64,000 nucleotides of DNA from the NCBI RefSeq assembly GCF_000015965.1, contig NC_009091.1, forward strand, positions 868,001-932,000, read 5' to 3'. Source of the DNA: Prochlorococcus marinus str. MIT 9301 (GTDB lineage Bacteria; Cyanobacteriota; Cyanobacteriia; PCC-6307; Cyanobiaceae). Within the stretch, counting starts at the first letter, position 1, and each line of letters starts with the position of its first letter. Made by a program: the position numbers and the translations under genes. This document shows, piece after piece, positions 36,862-47,171 of this stretch. Below the pieces are notes generated by a model. It was not told where the DNA came from and made no database searches. It was given only the letters and a program-made list of their open reading frames with translations.

Positions 36862-39800
36862 TTAATAATTATGGATTTCCTGTAGAGAGTAAGTATTAAT
36901 CTTGTTGCATTGCAGAGCTTTTATCGCCTTAATGGCTGCCTTAGCTCCAGGAATAGTTGTAAAAGTTGGAATATTATATTCTAAAGCTGCACGTCTTAAA
37001 TAAGCATCATCATGAAGAGCCTGTGAGCCAATTGGAGTATTAATTATTAATTGGACAAGTCCCGAACGAATTAGGTCCTCGATATTTGGTCTTCCTTCAT
37101 GAACTTTTAGCACTTCTTCAACTTGAATTCCTAAATTCACCAAATATGAAGCTGTACCTTTTGTTGCGATTAATTTAAATCCTAAATTCAAAAGTTCTCT
37201 AGCAACTTCCTCAAGATTTTTTTTATCTAAATCATTTGTAGATAAAAAAGCAACTCCATCTGAAGGAACACCATTACCTGCTGCCAATTCCGACTTGGCA
37301 TAAGCAATTCCAAAATCTTTAGCCAAACCCATTACTTCTCCAGTAGATCTCATTTCAGGTCCAAGTAATGTATCAGACCCAGGAAATCTTTTAAAAGGTA
37401 AAACAGCCTCTTTTACTGCCTGATATTTTGGAGAAAATTCTTCTGTGAAATTAAGATCTTCTAATGTAAAACCCTGCATTAACTGAGTAGCTAATTTTGC
37501 AACTGGTTTACCTATGGCTTTTGAAACAAATGGAACTGTCCTGGATGCTCTCGGATTTGCTTCGAGAATAAATAATTTTTTTTCTTTATTATTTGTATTT
37601 ATTACTGCAAATTGCAAATTAATTAAACCAACAACATTTAATCTTTGTGCAATTAATTTAGTCCAGTTTCTAACATTTTCTATTGTGGATGTAGAAAGAG
37701 AAATGGATGGTAAACAACAAGCTGAATCTCCTGAATGAATTCCTGCAGGTTCCACATGTTCCATTAGGCCGGCAATTACAACCGAACCCTCTGAATCGCA
37801 TAAAGCATCAACATCTATCTCAATTGCATTATTCAAATATTGATCAAGAAGGATGGGATGATCAGGCGATACCTTAACAGCTTCAGAAATGTATCTCGAT
37901 AATTCATTCTCATCTTTAACAATTTCCATTGCCCTTCCACCTAAAACATAAGAAGGTCTTACAACCAAGGGGAATCCTATATTTTTTGCTACTATTTCTG
38001 CCTCATCTTGATTACGTGCAATACCGTTTAAAGGTTGTCTAATACTTAATTCTTCAAGAATTTTTGTAAATTCCTCTCTGTCTTCTGCTAAATCGATTGA
38101 TATTGGAGAAGTCCCAAGTATTTTTGATCCAGTTCTTATCCCATCATTAGATTTAAGCCATTCAAATAATGGTAATGATAATTTCAGTGGGGTTTGACCT
38201 CCAAATTGAACAATCAAACCATAGGGATTTTCAGCTTCTATTATGTTGAGAACATCCTCCAAAGTTACAGGCTCGAAATATAAAATATCGCTAGTATCAT
38301 AATCTGTTGATACAGTTTCAGGATTACTATTAACCATTATTGTTTTATAACCATTTGTAGAAGCTTGATATGATGCATGGCAGCAACAGTAATCAAATTC
38401 TATTCCCTGACCAATTCTGTTTGGACCTCCTCCTAGAATCATTATTTTTTTTGATTTACTTTTTTCTGAAATCTCGCTATCAAAAATTTGAGAATTAATA
38501 TTAATGAAAGATTCTTCATAAGTTGAATAATGATATGGAGTGGAGGATGAGAATTCTGCTGAACATGTATCAACAGTTTTATAAATTGGGATTACATTTA
38601 GTTTTTTTCTATATGTTCTTACTTCAAAAAATTCAGAATTAGTTAGCTTTGCAATCTGTTGATCTGAAAAGCCTAATTGTTTAGCATGTAACATCAAGTC
38701 CCTATCAAGAGTATAAAGTTCCTTATCTTTCAAAAAATCATTTTCAAAATTAAAGATATTACGTAATTTTTCGATAAACCATAAATCTATATTTGTAACT
38801 TCTTTAATATAATTATTATTTTTCCCAAGCTGCATAGCTTTTTTAATTAAGAGAATTCTTTCAGATGTAGGGTTTCTTAAACTATTTTTAATTTGACTCT
38901 CATTTATAAATTCATCTTTTGAGTCACATTCCCATCCAAAAACACCAACCTCTAATGACCTCAATGCTTTCTGAAATGATTCTTCAAAAGAACGACCTAT
39001 TGCCATTGACTCACCAACAGATTTCATGGAAGTGCTTAAAGTATTAGAAGAACCTTTAAACTTTTCAAAGGCAAATCTTGGGATCTTAGTAACTACGTAA
39101 TCAATTGATGGCTCGAAACATGCAGGTGTTTTTTTTGTAATGTCATTAATAATCTCATCAAGTGTGTAGCCAACAGACAATAAAGCTGCAATCTTAGCTA
39201 TGGGGAATCCAGTTGCTTTACTTGCTAAAGCTGAGGATCTACTCACACGGGGATTCATTTCTATGACAATTACTTCGCCATTAGAGGGATTTATTGCAAA
39301 TTGAATATTACTCCCTCCTGTTTCAACTCCAACCTCTCTAATGATTTTCAAAGACAAATCCCTTAATCTCTGATACTCCTTATCTGTTAAAGTCTGCGCA
39401 GGAGCTACAGTAATCGAATCTCCAGTATGGACACCCATTGGGTCTAGATTTTCAATACTGCAAACTATCACTACATTGTCAGCAGTGTCTCTCATCACCT
39501 CTAGTTCAAACTCTTTCCATCCAATAAGTGATTTTTCAATCAATATTTGATTACTTGGACTTTCCTCTAAACCTGATTTACACAACTCGACAAATTCTTC
39601 AAGGTTAAAAGCAATTCCACCTCCTACTCCACCTAATGTAAATGCAGGCCTAATAATAAGAGGATAAGAACAAATTTTTCTGGATACCTCTATAGCTTCA
39701 TCCAGATTAGATGCTATTCCTGAAGGACAAACATTTACATTAATTTTCTCCATCGATTCTTTAAACAATTGTCTATCTTCAGCTTTATTAATAGCTCTTA

Positions 39801-40158
39801 AATCAGCACCAATTAATTCAATATTATTTTGCTTTAAAAAATTTGACTCTGATAATTTAACTGCAAGATTCAAAGCGGTTTGCCCCCCCATAGTGGGAAG
39901 AATTGCATCAGGTTTTTCTCTTAAGATGATCTGAGAGACAATTTCAGGAGTCAATGGTTCAATATATGTTTTGCTTGCGACCTCAGGATCAGTCATTATT
40001 GATGCTGGATTAGAATTTATTAAGACAATTTCATAACCAGCATTTCTTAAAGCTTTACAAGCTTGAGTGCCAGAGTAATCAAATTCGCATGCTTGCCCTA
40101 TAACAATAGGTCCAGAACCAAGAATAAGAATTTTTTTAAGATCACCTCTTTGAGGCAT
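36862..40158 (-). CDS. carB: Carbamoyl-phosphate synthase large subunit
   Basis: Forms carbamoyl phosphate from ammonia (supplied by CarA), bicarbonate and two ATP, for arginine and pyrimidine synthesis. It has 1098 residues with two homologous ATP-grasp halves: [19 protein letters not shown] at the N terminus and its counterpart [20 protein letters not shown] in the second half, plus a C-terminal MGS-like allosteric domain (about 960-1090). A normal, complete protein. Confidence 0.97.
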   Translation of the reverse strand: MPQRGDLKKILILGSGPIVIGQACEFDYSGTQACKALRNAGYEIVLINSNPASIMTDPEVASKTYIEPLTPEIVSQIILREKPDAILPTMGGQTALNLAVKLSESNFLKQNNIELIGADLRAINKAEDRQLFKESMEKINVNVCPSGIASNLDEAIEVSRKICSYPLIIRPAFTLGGVGGGIAFNLEEFVELCKSGLEESPSNQILIEKSLIGWKEFELEVMRDTADNVVIVCSIENLDPMGVHTGDSITVAPAQTLTDKEYQRLRDLSLKIIREVGVETGGSNIQFAINPSNGEVIVIEMNPRVSRSSALASKATGFPIAKIAALLSVGYTLDEIINDITKKTPACFEPSIDYVVTKIPRFAFEKFKGSSNTLSTSMKSVGESMAIGRSFEESFQKALRSLEVGVFGWECDSKDEFINESQIKNSLRNPTSERILLIKKAMQLGKNNNYIKEVTNIDLWFIEKLRNIFNFENDFLKDKELYTLDRDLMLHAKQLGFSDQQIAKLTNSEFFEVRTYRKKLNVIPIYKTVDTCSAEFSSSTPYHYSTYEESFININSQIFDSEISEKSKSKKIMILGGGPNRIGQGIEFDYCCCHASYQASTNGYKTIMVNSNPETVSTDYDTSDILYFEPVTLEDVLNIIEAENPYGLIVQFGGQTPLKLSLPLFEWLKSNDGIRTGSKILGTSPISIDLAEDREEFTKILEELSIRQPLNGIARNQDEAEIVAKNIGFPLVVRPSYVLGGRAMEIVKDENELSRYISEAVKVSPDHPILLDQYLNNAIEIDVDALCDSEGSVVIAGLMEHVEPAGIHSGDSACCLPSISLSTSTIENVRNWTKLIAQRLNVVGLINLQFAVINTNNKEKKLFILEANPRASRTVPFVSKAIGKPVAKLATQLMQGFTLEDLNFTEEFSPKYQAVKEAVLPFKRFPGSDTLLGPEMRSTGEVMGLAKDFGIAYAKSELAAGNGVPSDGVAFLSTNDLDKKNLEEVARELLNLGFKLIATKGTASYLVNLGIQVEEVLKVHEGRPNIEDLIRSGLVQLIINTPIGSQALHDDAYLRRAALEYNIPTFTTIPGAKAAIKAIKALQCNKINTYSLQEIHNY

Positions 40159-40265
40159 AATTTAAACCTTTATTTATCTCATGCTACTTATAAATCATCA
40201 GATGTTAATCAAGTTACTTGAAAAGCAACATTTGTTTCTATAGTATTGAAAGAAATTAATTTTTT

Positions 40266-40904
40266 ATGAGCGAACTTCAGCGACTTAAAAGTTTGTTGCC
40301 TCCAGAGAATGAAAGTTGGGTATTTGTTGAAGCTGCTGCTGCTATAGACCCACCTTTAATAACACTTGAGGAAATTGGTCGTGACGAAGTAGAAATTCAA
40401 ATAGATTTAGATGAATGGGATAACTATGCAATTGACCACAGAAATTTATTGTTTTGGCACGAAGTAGGAAAAATTCAAAATGACACAATCCCAAGAGACG
40501 GATGGGAAATGGCAGCTCTTGCTATAGGACTTGGAGGCGCGATAGGCGAGCTTTGGGTGCAAGATGGTTTACTTTTATTACTTGCTCTTGGTTTATCAAG
40601 TTTTGCAGGATATAGATTATATTTAAAAAATAATTCTGAAAAAAAGCTTCAAGATGCTATTTATGCAGATGAAAGAGCTATAGATCTTGCTTGTAGATTT
40701 GGCTACAGCATTCCAAATGCTTATAAAAGTCTTGGAGGGGCATTAAAAGAGTTAATAGAAAAGACACGAAAAAAGAAAAAAAGAAGTTTCTTTGAAGATA
40801 GATTAGATGCCTTAAGAAAAAGTGCCGAAAAAGCAAGATCAGAATTATCTCAGCAAGAAGGTTCAGAAAAATCAGTTTCAAGTGAAAATGTTTATGGACA
40901 ATAA
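40266..40904 (+). CDS. DUF3318 family membrane protein
   Basis: A 212-residue protein with an acidic N-terminal domain (LKSLLPPENESWVFVEAAAAIDPPLITLEEIG), two hydrophobic segments around residues 78-118, then a basic coiled tail. This matches the cyanobacterial DUF3318 family, function unknown. Its 3' end overlaps rsfS, so the two are cotranslated. Confidence 0.8.
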   Translation: MSELQRLKSLLPPENESWVFVEAAAAIDPPLITLEEIGRDEVEIQIDLDEWDNYAIDHRNLLFWHEVGKIQNDTIPRDGWEMAALAIGLGGAIGELWVQDGLLLLLALGLSSFAGYRLYLKNNSEKKLQDAIYADERAIDLACRFGYSIPNAYKSLGGALKELIEKTRKKKKRSFFEDRLDALRKSAEKARSELSQQEGSEKSVSSENVYGQ

Positions 40905-41238
40905 AAGCTTGGTTTTAATGGCGGCTAAAGCATGTGATGAAAAAAAGGCAAGAGATATAAAACTTATAAAAATTGACAAAGTATCATTTATAAGTGAATG
41001 GATTTTAATTGCAGAAGGATTATCTGATGTACAGGTTAGATCCATTACAAACTCTGTAGAGGGAGAACTTAGAGAGAAGGCTAAAGTTGAACCTATAAGA
41101 AAAGAAGGGGTTAGCGAAGCTAAATGGGCTTTACTCGATTATGGTGATTTGATAGTAAATATTTTTCAACCAGAAATAAGAAAATATTATGACCTTGAAT
41201 CGTTCTGGAGTAATGGAGATAAGCTTATATTTCCATAG
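40888..41238 (+). CDS. rsfS: Ribosomal silencing factor RsfS
   Basis: Binds L14 on the 50S subunit and blocks subunit joining under nutrient limitation. Core: LMAAKACDEKKARDIKLIKIDKVSFISEWILIAEGLSDVQVRSITNSVE and the WALLDYGDLIVNIFQPEIRKYYDLESFW end, typical of RsfS (Iojap). The frame is open further upstream, but the ATG at 40888 is chosen: 116 residues, the right length; it overlaps the DUF3318 end by 17 bp. An ATG at 40894 is an alternative. Confidence 0.9.
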   Translation: MFMDNKSLVLMAAKACDEKKARDIKLIKIDKVSFISEWILIAEGLSDVQVRSITNSVEGELREKAKVEPIRKEGVSEAKWALLDYGDLIVNIFQPEIRKYYDLESFWSNGDKLIFP

Positions 41239-41246
41239 TATCTTTT

Positions 41247-41741
41247 ATGAACGAATCTAAGTGTCCTGTCCCTAGAGAGCAACAACCCACAAATGAATTC
41301 ATAGAATTATCAAAATCTAAAATTTTTTCATGGCCAAAAACAAAAAAGTCACTAATTTATATTTTGGCAAAATTCTGGGTAGGAGCTTTTCTTCTATTTC
41401 TCGTCATTTCTTCAGGAAGTGTATATTTCAAATCGTCCCTTTTAAAATATATTTTATTAAGTTTATTTAGCAGCTTATCAATACCTCTTTTTATTACAAT
41501 AAGGCTATATTTAGGTTGGAATCATATATTTAAAAGATTAACCTCCGAAAAAGTTGAATATGAGGAATCAGGTTGGTATGACGGCCAAGTATGGGAAAAA
41601 CCATTAGTTTTAAGAGAAAAAGAAATCCTTATTGCCTCAATTGAGGTAAAACCAATTTTAAGAAATTTAATTCAGATTCTTTCTATTATTTCAGTCTTAG
41701 CATTATCTGGCATTTTGATTTTTCAATATAACATTTTCTAA
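41247..41741 (+). CDS. CGLD27/Ycf36-like protein (DUF1230)
   Basis: A 164-residue protein with CPVPREQQPTNEFIELSKSKIFSWP near the N terminus, the DUF1230 hallmark shared with Ycf36 of algal plastids and CGLD27 of green algae and plants. Two membrane segments (about 45-62 and 66-86) and a third near the C terminus; GWYDGQVWEKPLVLREKEIL in between is conserved. The CGLD27 group is implicated in chloroplast function under iron limitation, exact role unclear. Confidence 0.88.
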   Translation: MNESKCPVPREQQPTNEFIELSKSKIFSWPKTKKSLIYILAKFWVGAFLLFLVISSGSVYFKSSLLKYILLSLFSSLSIPLFITIRLYLGWNHIFKRLTSEKVEYEESGWYDGQVWEKPLVLREKEILIASIEVKPILRNLIQILSIISVLALSGILIFQYNIF

Positions 41742-42707
41742 ATGAATTCTAATTTTAAAAACCTCTACACTTCTAATAATCCTCCTATCCAAGCAACCTT
41801 AATGAGAGGATCAAATATTGAGTCAATCCATAAAATTCATGCTGTTATTACTGACAAAAAAGGTAGGGTTTTAATGTGCGCAGGGAATCCAGAATATAAA
41901 AGCTTCATCAGGTCAGCACTAAAACCGTTTCAAGTAATTCCTTTCGTTAGTAGTGGAGCTGCATCAAAAATCAATAATGAATCAAAATCAATTGCCTTAG
42001 CATGTGGGTCACACAGTGGTTCAAAAATTCATTCAAGAGAAGCCTTCAGAATTTTATGGGAATATGACATAGATATTAATAATCTAAAATGTCCAAAAAC
42101 CAAAACTAGTCCATTAGAACATAATTGTTCCGGTAAACATGCTGCTTTTTTAGCAACATGCAAAAAAATGAATTGGCCATTAGATAGTTATTTAAAGGGA
42201 GATCATCCACTTCAAATCGAAATATTCAGAATTGTTTCTGAATTGCTTGAAATCCCATCATCAGAAATAAACGCTGAACGTGATGATTGTGGTGCCCCCA
42301 CTCTTTATTTAAAACTACTAGAAATGTCAAGGTTATATTCATTTCTAAGCAGTTCTGAAAATGCCGAATTAGAACAAATCAGTAGAGCTATGACAATAAA
42401 CCCAACAATGATTAGTGACAATAATAAATTTGATACAGAAATAATAAAAGCTTCACATGGAAAAGTTATAGGTAAAGGTGGTGCGGAAGGAATACAATGT
42501 CTATGCAAGGTAAACGAAGGTATAGGATTAGCTCTAAAAGTAGAAGACGGTTCAAAAAGAGCTAAGCATGCCGTTAGTCTTCACATACTTAAACAGTTAG
42601 AATGGATATCTGACTTGAGAATTCAAGACATAGAAGAAAAGGTGTTTAATTTTTCTGAGGGAGTGAGACTTGAAGTTAAAGGTAAATTAAAATTCCAAGA
42701 ATCCTAA
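41742..42707 (+). CDS. Asparaginase II family protein
   Basis: A 321-residue protein of the thermolabile/type II-like L-asparaginase family. Landmarks: ATLMRGSNIESIHKIHAVITDKKG, RSALKPFQVIPFV, ACGSHSGSKIHS, LEHNCSGKHAAFLA, ERDDCGAPTLY and GKGGAEGIQCL. The family hydrolyses asparagine (or related amides); substrate preference is not clear from sequence. It begins at the base after the CGLD27 stop codon, so they share an operon, which ends before tRNA-fMet. Confidence 0.85.
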   Translation: MNSNFKNLYTSNNPPIQATLMRGSNIESIHKIHAVITDKKGRVLMCAGNPEYKSFIRSALKPFQVIPFVSSGAASKINNESKSIALACGSHSGSKIHSREAFRILWEYDIDINNLKCPKTKTSPLEHNCSGKHAAFLATCKKMNWPLDSYLKGDHPLQIEIFRIVSELLEIPSSEINAERDDCGAPTLYLKLLEMSRLYSFLSSSENAELEQISRAMTINPTMISDNNKFDTEIIKASHGKVIGKGGAEGIQCLCKVNEGIGLALKVEDGSKRAKHAVSLHILKQLEWISDLRIQDIEEKVFNFSEGVRLEVKGKLKFQES

Positions 42708-42752
42708 AAAAACAGGAAAAATAACCCTTTCAGATGTATGCTATGTATATGT

Positions 42753-42829
<77 letters not shown>

Positions 42830-42835
42830 TTTAGA

Positions 42836-42858
42836 AGCAGCTTCAAAGCTGCTTTTTT
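42836..42858 (+). terminator. Intrinsic terminator after tRNA-fMet
   Basis: A stem AGCAGCT / AGCTGCT with a TCAA loop is followed by six T. It is 6 bp after the tRNA's CCA end. Confidence 0.88.
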
Positions 42859-42940
42859 ATTCTTCGCAGTTGTTACATCAAATAAAAAATATAAATAGAA
42901 ATGAAAGTTGTTATTTAGAGCTAAAAAAGTTTATGAGAAA

Positions 42941-43042
42941 TTATTGGAGATCTTTATGAATAGAAAATTTCAAATCAACTCTAACTATTAAACCAATAAG
43001 GATAAAGAATATTCCAAGGTATGAGCTTAAAGATAGATCCAA
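42941..43042 (-). CDS. Possible 33-aa single-span membrane peptide
   Basis: A TTG-started frame encodes DLSLSSYLGIFFILIGLIVRVDLKFSIHK: one clean membrane helix with an acidic N side and basic C side, the design of small thylakoid peptides. No known photosystem or cytochrome subunit matches. Low confidence because of length and the rare start. Confidence 0.3.
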   Translation of the reverse strand: MDLSLSSYLGIFFILIGLIVRVDLKFSIHKDLQ

Positions 43043-43201
43043 AATATTAAATTAATTTTCTAACCAAATCTTAGCTTATAATTCATATCTGTTAAATGTA
43101 ATATTAACAATGAATTTAAACAAATCTGAATTTTGAACATTTTCATCTTGAATAAGTAATTTAATAAAGTAAAGTTAAATCTATCTAATTTGGAAAATTA
43201 T

Positions 43202-43348
43202 ATGCAGGATTTACTACAACGAGATTTGGGTTCAAGCTTGTTATCAATAGCAATCATATTTGGTTGGTTAGGTCTATTTTTTGTATTTTTGAGAGTATTA
43301 ACAATTTCTATAAAGAGAATCCTTGAAGCTGTTTTCAAAAAATCGTAA
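43202..43348 (+). CDS. Small hypothetical membrane protein (48 aa)
   Basis: The ATG frame encodes QDLLQRDLGSSLLSIAIIFGWLGLFFVFLRVLTISIKRILEAVFKKS: a long hydrophobic helix and a basic amphipathic end. Unrecognised. It is a plausible real gene by composition, in the spacer between tRNA-fMet and the DUF2862 gene. Confidence 0.45.
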   Translation: MQDLLQRDLGSSLLSIAIIFGWLGLFFVFLRVLTISIKRILEAVFKKS

Positions 43349-43420
43349 TTATTGAAATAAATCAAAAATTCTAAATTAATCGCATTAATCCTATATAACT
43401 AGGTATAATGACCTAAAAAA

Positions 43421-43810
43421 ATGTCAATTTTAGATAAGTCAAAGATAGGTGATTCAGTTCAAATAAACCTAGAACTATCAAAAGATAGACTTACTAAAGA
43501 TGTTGTTGATGCAATAAATGTTTCTTCGGTAGCTAAGATAAATGATTTTAGAATAACTGACGGAAAAGGTATTGGAGTTATATTGAAATTATCTAACGGA
43601 AAAGAGCAATGGTTTTTTGAAGATGAAATTGACCTCCTTGACGAAAATGGTAATGTAATTAAAAAAAACATTGTTAAAAAAGTAAATGGAAATTTTATAT
43701 TAGATTTTTTAAGAGGATTTAATTATGAAAATAAAAATAAGGTAAGCGAGTTACTTAATCCAATTAACTTTTTTATCTGGCTAGTTGTATCGTTAAAAGA
43801 TATTTTTTAA
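43421..43810 (+). CDS. DUF2862-domain protein with C-terminal membrane segment
   Basis: A 129-residue protein. Residues 5-75 show the DUF2862 pattern, ending ITDGKGIGVILKLSNGKEQWFFEDEI, an SH3-like cyanobacterial domain of unknown function. The last ~20 residues (LNPINFFIWLVVSLKDIF) form a short hydrophobic anchor. It lies 77 bp upstream of the ABC-2 exporter operon on the same strand. Confidence 0.65.
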   Translation: MSILDKSKIGDSVQINLELSKDRLTKDVVDAINVSSVAKINDFRITDGKGIGVILKLSNGKEQWFFEDEIDLLDENGNVIKKNIVKKVNGNFILDFLRGFNYENKNKVSELLNPINFFIWLVVSLKDIF

Positions 43811-43887
43811 TTCGAAAAAAATATTTCTAAAATAAAAATAATTTAACTATTTTTTTAAATATAAATCTTCAGTAATTAAAAATTTAA

Positions 43888-44883
43888 ATGGTACAAAATA
43901 TTATCGATGTAAGAGGTTTATCTAAGTCATTTGATATCTCTTCCAAAGAACCAGGTATAAAAGGAACAATTAAGCATTTTTTTAGGAGACAAACAAAAAG
44001 TGTAAAAGTTATAAAAGATATAAGTTTTGAAATCAAAGAAGGGGAAATAGTAGGTTTTCTTGGCGCTAATGGGGCTGGGAAAACAACAATCTTAAAAATG
44101 CTTTGTGGCTTAATTTATCCAAGTAAAGGTTCGATTTCAGTTTCAGGTTACTTACCTTTCAGAAGAAAAGAAAATTTCCTAAAGAATATCACCTTAATAA
44201 TGGGACAAAAGCAACAGCTTATTTGGGATCTTCCACCAATTGAATCATTCTATTTGAATGCATCAATATATGACTTAGATAAGTTTGAAGCTAAAAGGAG
44301 AATAAAAAAACTATCAGATATGCTTGAAATTGATGAGGAGCTATTTATACCTGTTAGAAAACTTTCACTAGGTCAGCGTATGAAGTCAGAATTACTGGCA
44401 GCATTGATACATGAACCAAATATTCTATTTTTAGATGAACCGACACTTGGATTAGACATTAATGCGCAGAGAAATTTAAGAAAATTCCTCAAAAAATATA
44501 ATAAGGAAACAAATGCAACGATATGCCTAACTAGTCATTACATGAAAGATATTACATCGCTATGCAAGAGAGTTATATGTATTCACGAAGGGGAGATATC
44601 GTATGATGGAAAACTTGACCTATTATTAAAAAAACTTTCTCCTGTTAAAGAAATATTAATAGTTTGTCGTTCAGAAGAGGATGCAATTAAATTAGAAAAT
44701 TCCGGTTTTACTATTAAATATAAAAACAAGAATGAAATCACTATAAAAATTGAAAACAACTCCATTACCTCTTCACTAAAAACTATCCTAAATAATTTTG
44801 ATATTGAAGACCTTTTTATAAATGAACCACCTATAGATGAAGTTATTGGGAAGGTATTAATCAAAAAAGATTATGATATCTAA
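43888..44883 (+). CDS. ABC-2 type exporter, ATP-binding subunit
   Basis: A 331-residue ATPase: Walker A GANGAGKT (59-66), Q-loop around MGQKQQLIWDLP (105-116), signature LSLGQ (159-163) and Walker B ILFLDEP (179-185), with a ~120-residue C-terminal extension. The tryptophan-containing Q-loop and the long tail fit the COG4586-type ATPases that pair with two different permeases. The next gene overlaps it by 11 bp. The exported compound is unknown (often polysaccharide, lipid or antibiotic-like). Confidence 0.88.
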   Translation: MVQNIIDVRGLSKSFDISSKEPGIKGTIKHFFRRQTKSVKVIKDISFEIKEGEIVGFLGANGAGKTTILKMLCGLIYPSKGSISVSGYLPFRRKENFLKNITLIMGQKQQLIWDLPPIESFYLNASIYDLDKFEAKRRIKKLSDMLEIDEELFIPVRKLSLGQRMKSELLAALIHEPNILFLDEPTLGLDINAQRNLRKFLKKYNKETNATICLTSHYMKDITSLCKRVICIHEGEISYDGKLDLLLKKLSPVKEILIVCRSEEDAIKLENSGFTIKYKNKNEITIKIENNSITSSLKTILNNFDIEDLFINEPPIDEVIGKVLIKKDYDI

Positions 44884-45667
44884 TTTAATTAAACGTAAAA
44901 TTTTCACTTTATTAAAAGTCCAATATTCAAACATGTTGGAATACAGGGTAGAAATTGCATTATGGGCAATTTCAGGGATTATTCCTTTTTTCATGTTAAA
45001 CATTTGGACAAACAATAATCTTAATGAATCCATAAACATCAGCGATGTTATGCTTTCTAGGTATTTCTTATGTGCTTTTTTTGTAAGACAGTTTTCTGTA
45101 GTCTGGGTTGTATTTAGTTTTGAAGAGGATTCTCTTATGGGGAAAGTATCTCCGTATTTAATCCAACCTTTAAATCCATTTTTCAGATATTTTGCACAAC
45201 ATCTAGCGGAACAAATAACAAGATTTCCTTTTGCACTAATAATCGCATTTTTCTTTTTTATTTTTAATCCAGAAAGTTTATGGATACCAAATTTAGGTAT
45301 TTTACTCTTATCAATAGTATCTACTTTCTTATCCTTCTTGATTCAATTTTTAATTCAGTCAATAGTTGCATGTCTATGTTTCTGGACAGAAAAAGCATCA
45401 TCGATTGAAAGATTGTTATTTATTCCAACTTTATTTCTCTCAGGTCTTTTAGCACCAGTAGTCTCATTTCCAAATTACGTTAAATCTTGGATTTATTTGA
45501 CTCCTTTTCCATATCTAATTGATTTCCCTGCGAACTTACTGTCAGGTAATGAAACAAATATTAGTGGAGGCTTAATTATGCAAATTCTATGGATTTTTAT
45601 ACTTTTCCCGTTATTTAAGAAAATCTGGTCTGAAGGAACGAAAAAATATACAGCAATGGGTTCATGA
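44873..45667 (+). CDS. ABC-2 type exporter, permease 1
   Basis: A 264-residue protein with six predicted membrane helices, matching the COG4587-type ABC-2 permease group (N-terminal LLKVQYSNMLEYRVEIALWAISG, PYLIQPLNPFFRYFAQHLAE, later PFPYLIDFPANLLSG). It begins inside the end of the ATPase gene and its stop overlaps the next ATG (ATGA). It should pair with the permease encoded next to form the channel. Confidence 0.82.
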   Translation: MISNLIKRKIFTLLKVQYSNMLEYRVEIALWAISGIIPFFMLNIWTNNNLNESINISDVMLSRYFLCAFFVRQFSVVWVVFSFEEDSLMGKVSPYLIQPLNPFFRYFAQHLAEQITRFPFALIIAFFFFIFNPESLWIPNLGILLLSIVSTFLSFLIQFLIQSIVACLCFWTEKASSIERLLFIPTLFLSGLLAPVVSFPNYVKSWIYLTPFPYLIDFPANLLSGNETNISGGLIMQILWIFILFPLFKKIWSEGTKKYTAMGS

Positions 45668-46458
45668 ATATAAGAAAATATTCAAAAGTTTATAAAAAAT
45701 TCTTACATACTTCTTTAGCTTCTGAATTGGAGTATAAGACAAATATATTAGTTGATTTAATTACTGCAATTTTAAGTTTAGTAGGGAGTATTTTTCTATT
45801 ATCTATTTTCTTTCAAAATAATGGATATATTGGAGGTTGGAAATTTGAACAGGCATTAATCATCCAAGCTATCTATACAATTTTGAATGGAATAACAAAT
45901 ACATGGTTCAATCCTAATCTTACAGAAATAGTTAAACATATAAGAGAAGGAACATTAGACTTCGTACTTTTAAAACCTATTGATAGTCAATTTTTTATTT
46001 CATTAAAAAAAATAAATCCATCCGGATTTTTAGAAATTATGCTTGGATTTTTCCTGTTGCTCTTCTGCATAAGAATAAATCAAATAAATTTAAGTTTAAG
46101 TTTTCTATGCCTATCCTTGATTACGATAAGCTGCTCAATTTGTATTCTATATAGCCTATGGTTTTTTATATCTACTACTACTATTTGGTTTGTTAAGACT
46201 TGGAATGCAATAGAAGTATTAAGATCATTTCTTTATATTGGAAGATTTCCTCTAAATTCATTTTCATTTTCTTTAAGAGTTTTTTTTAGTATTTTCATTC
46301 CTATTGCTTTTATAACTACGATTCCTTCTGAAGTTTTTCTAGGACTTTCTCAATTGTGGAAAATATTGCTTGAAGTTATTGTTGCTTCAGTATTTCTTAT
46401 AACTTCAAGAAAGTTCTGGTTATTTGCACTAAAGTTCTATTCATCAGCATCTAGCTAA
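45664..46458 (+). CDS. ABC-2 type exporter, permease 2
   Basis: A 264-residue six-helix protein of the COG3694-type group: SELEYKTNILVDLITAILSLVGSIFLLSIFFQ, then a conserved REGTLDFVLLKPIDSQF after the third helix, and C-terminal FIPIAFITTIPSEVFLG. Together with permease 1 and the ATPase it makes a complete exporter in one operon with overlapping genes. Convergent with 46462-46728. Confidence 0.82.
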   Translation: MNIRKYSKVYKKFLHTSLASELEYKTNILVDLITAILSLVGSIFLLSIFFQNNGYIGGWKFEQALIIQAIYTILNGITNTWFNPNLTEIVKHIREGTLDFVLLKPIDSQFFISLKKINPSGFLEIMLGFFLLLFCIRINQINLSLSFLCLSLITISCSICILYSLWFFISTTTIWFVKTWNAIEVLRSFLYIGRFPLNSFSFSLRVFFSIFIPIAFITTIPSEVFLGLSQLWKILLEVIVASVFLITSRKFWLFALKFYSSASS

Positions 46459-46461
46459 CTA

Positions 46462-46728
46462 TTATTTAATAACCTCCCTGCAAAATTCCCAAATTTGTTG
46501 TTTGCTTTTCAGATTAGAAAGCTTAGATAATTTCTTGAAATGAGGTTTAGATTTTTCCACCGATAAAAGCCTGCAGTTGTATTCGATTTTATGATTTCTT
46601 GATATGATTCCTAATTTAAGTGCAACATCAAAAAGTATTATTATTAAAGTAATAAAAAAAACTATACCGAAAAATTGTGTAAATGATTTTGAATAATTTT
46701 CATTTTCAGTTTTTAATTCAAATTTCAT
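46462..46728 (-). CDS. Small hypothetical membrane protein (88 aa)
   Basis: An N-terminal polar stretch, one membrane helix (FFGIVFFITLIIILFDVALKL, about 19-39) and a lysine-rich soluble tail. Unrecognised. Its start codon shares a base with the stop of the upstream small gene, so both are read from one transcript. Confidence 0.55.
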   Translation of the reverse strand: MKFELKTENENYSKSFTQFFGIVFFITLIIILFDVALKLGIISRNHKIEYNCRLLSVEKSKPHFKKLSKLSNLKSKQQIWEFCREVIK

Positions 46729-46955
46729 TACTTAACTATATGCTGAGGGCACTTAATTGCAGCAATAGCAACAGCCGTAACTTTAAAATTTTCTGACTTC
46801 TCAATAACCTTTTTAACTTCTAATGGTCCAAATTTATTACTCGCATCACTGTAGGAAAGAAGTAAAGATTTATAGTTATCATGACCTAGATTTCTATACT
46901 CACAGAAATTATCCCCAACATAATTTAAAAGAGTTAGTAAAGTTAATTCAATCAT
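46728..46955 (-). CDS. Small hypothetical protein (75 aa)
   Basis: A helical soluble protein (MIELTLLTLLNYVGDNFCEYRNLGHDNYKSLLLSYSDA... AIAAIKCPQHIVK). Unrecognised; two cysteines, no repeat or signal peptide. Overlaps the following minus-strand gene by one base. Confidence 0.55.
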   Translation of the reverse strand: MIELTLLTLLNYVGDNFCEYRNLGHDNYKSLLLSYSDASNKFGPLEVKKVIEKSENFKVTAVAIAAIKCPQHIVK

Positions 46956-47127
46956 TAAAGCTTTTTACTAGCAAAGTTCTTACGAATGATACTGTGCAGG
47001 ACATTTTTAACAAGTAAAATTTCCCAAAAACATTTGAAATCATAAGATAGGATTTTGCTCGTAAACTTAAAAATTACAAAATTATTTTAGAATTTTTAAA
47101 TTTACATATAAGAAAATCATTAAAGCA

Positions 47128-47171
47128 CTATCTGTAGTGTATAAAATAGTCGCATGTTGCGCTACAGATAG
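47128..47171. promoter_or_regulatory. Perfect 10-bp inverted repeats flanking a -10 box
   Basis: CTATCTGTAG (47128-47137) and CTACAGATAG (47162-47171) are exact inverted repeats whose centres are 34 bp apart. Between them lies TATAAAAT (47140-47147), a -10 element that would start transcription at about 47154. The pair could be operator sites around the promoter, or, if read through from upstream, a 10-bp stem. Confidence 0.5.
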
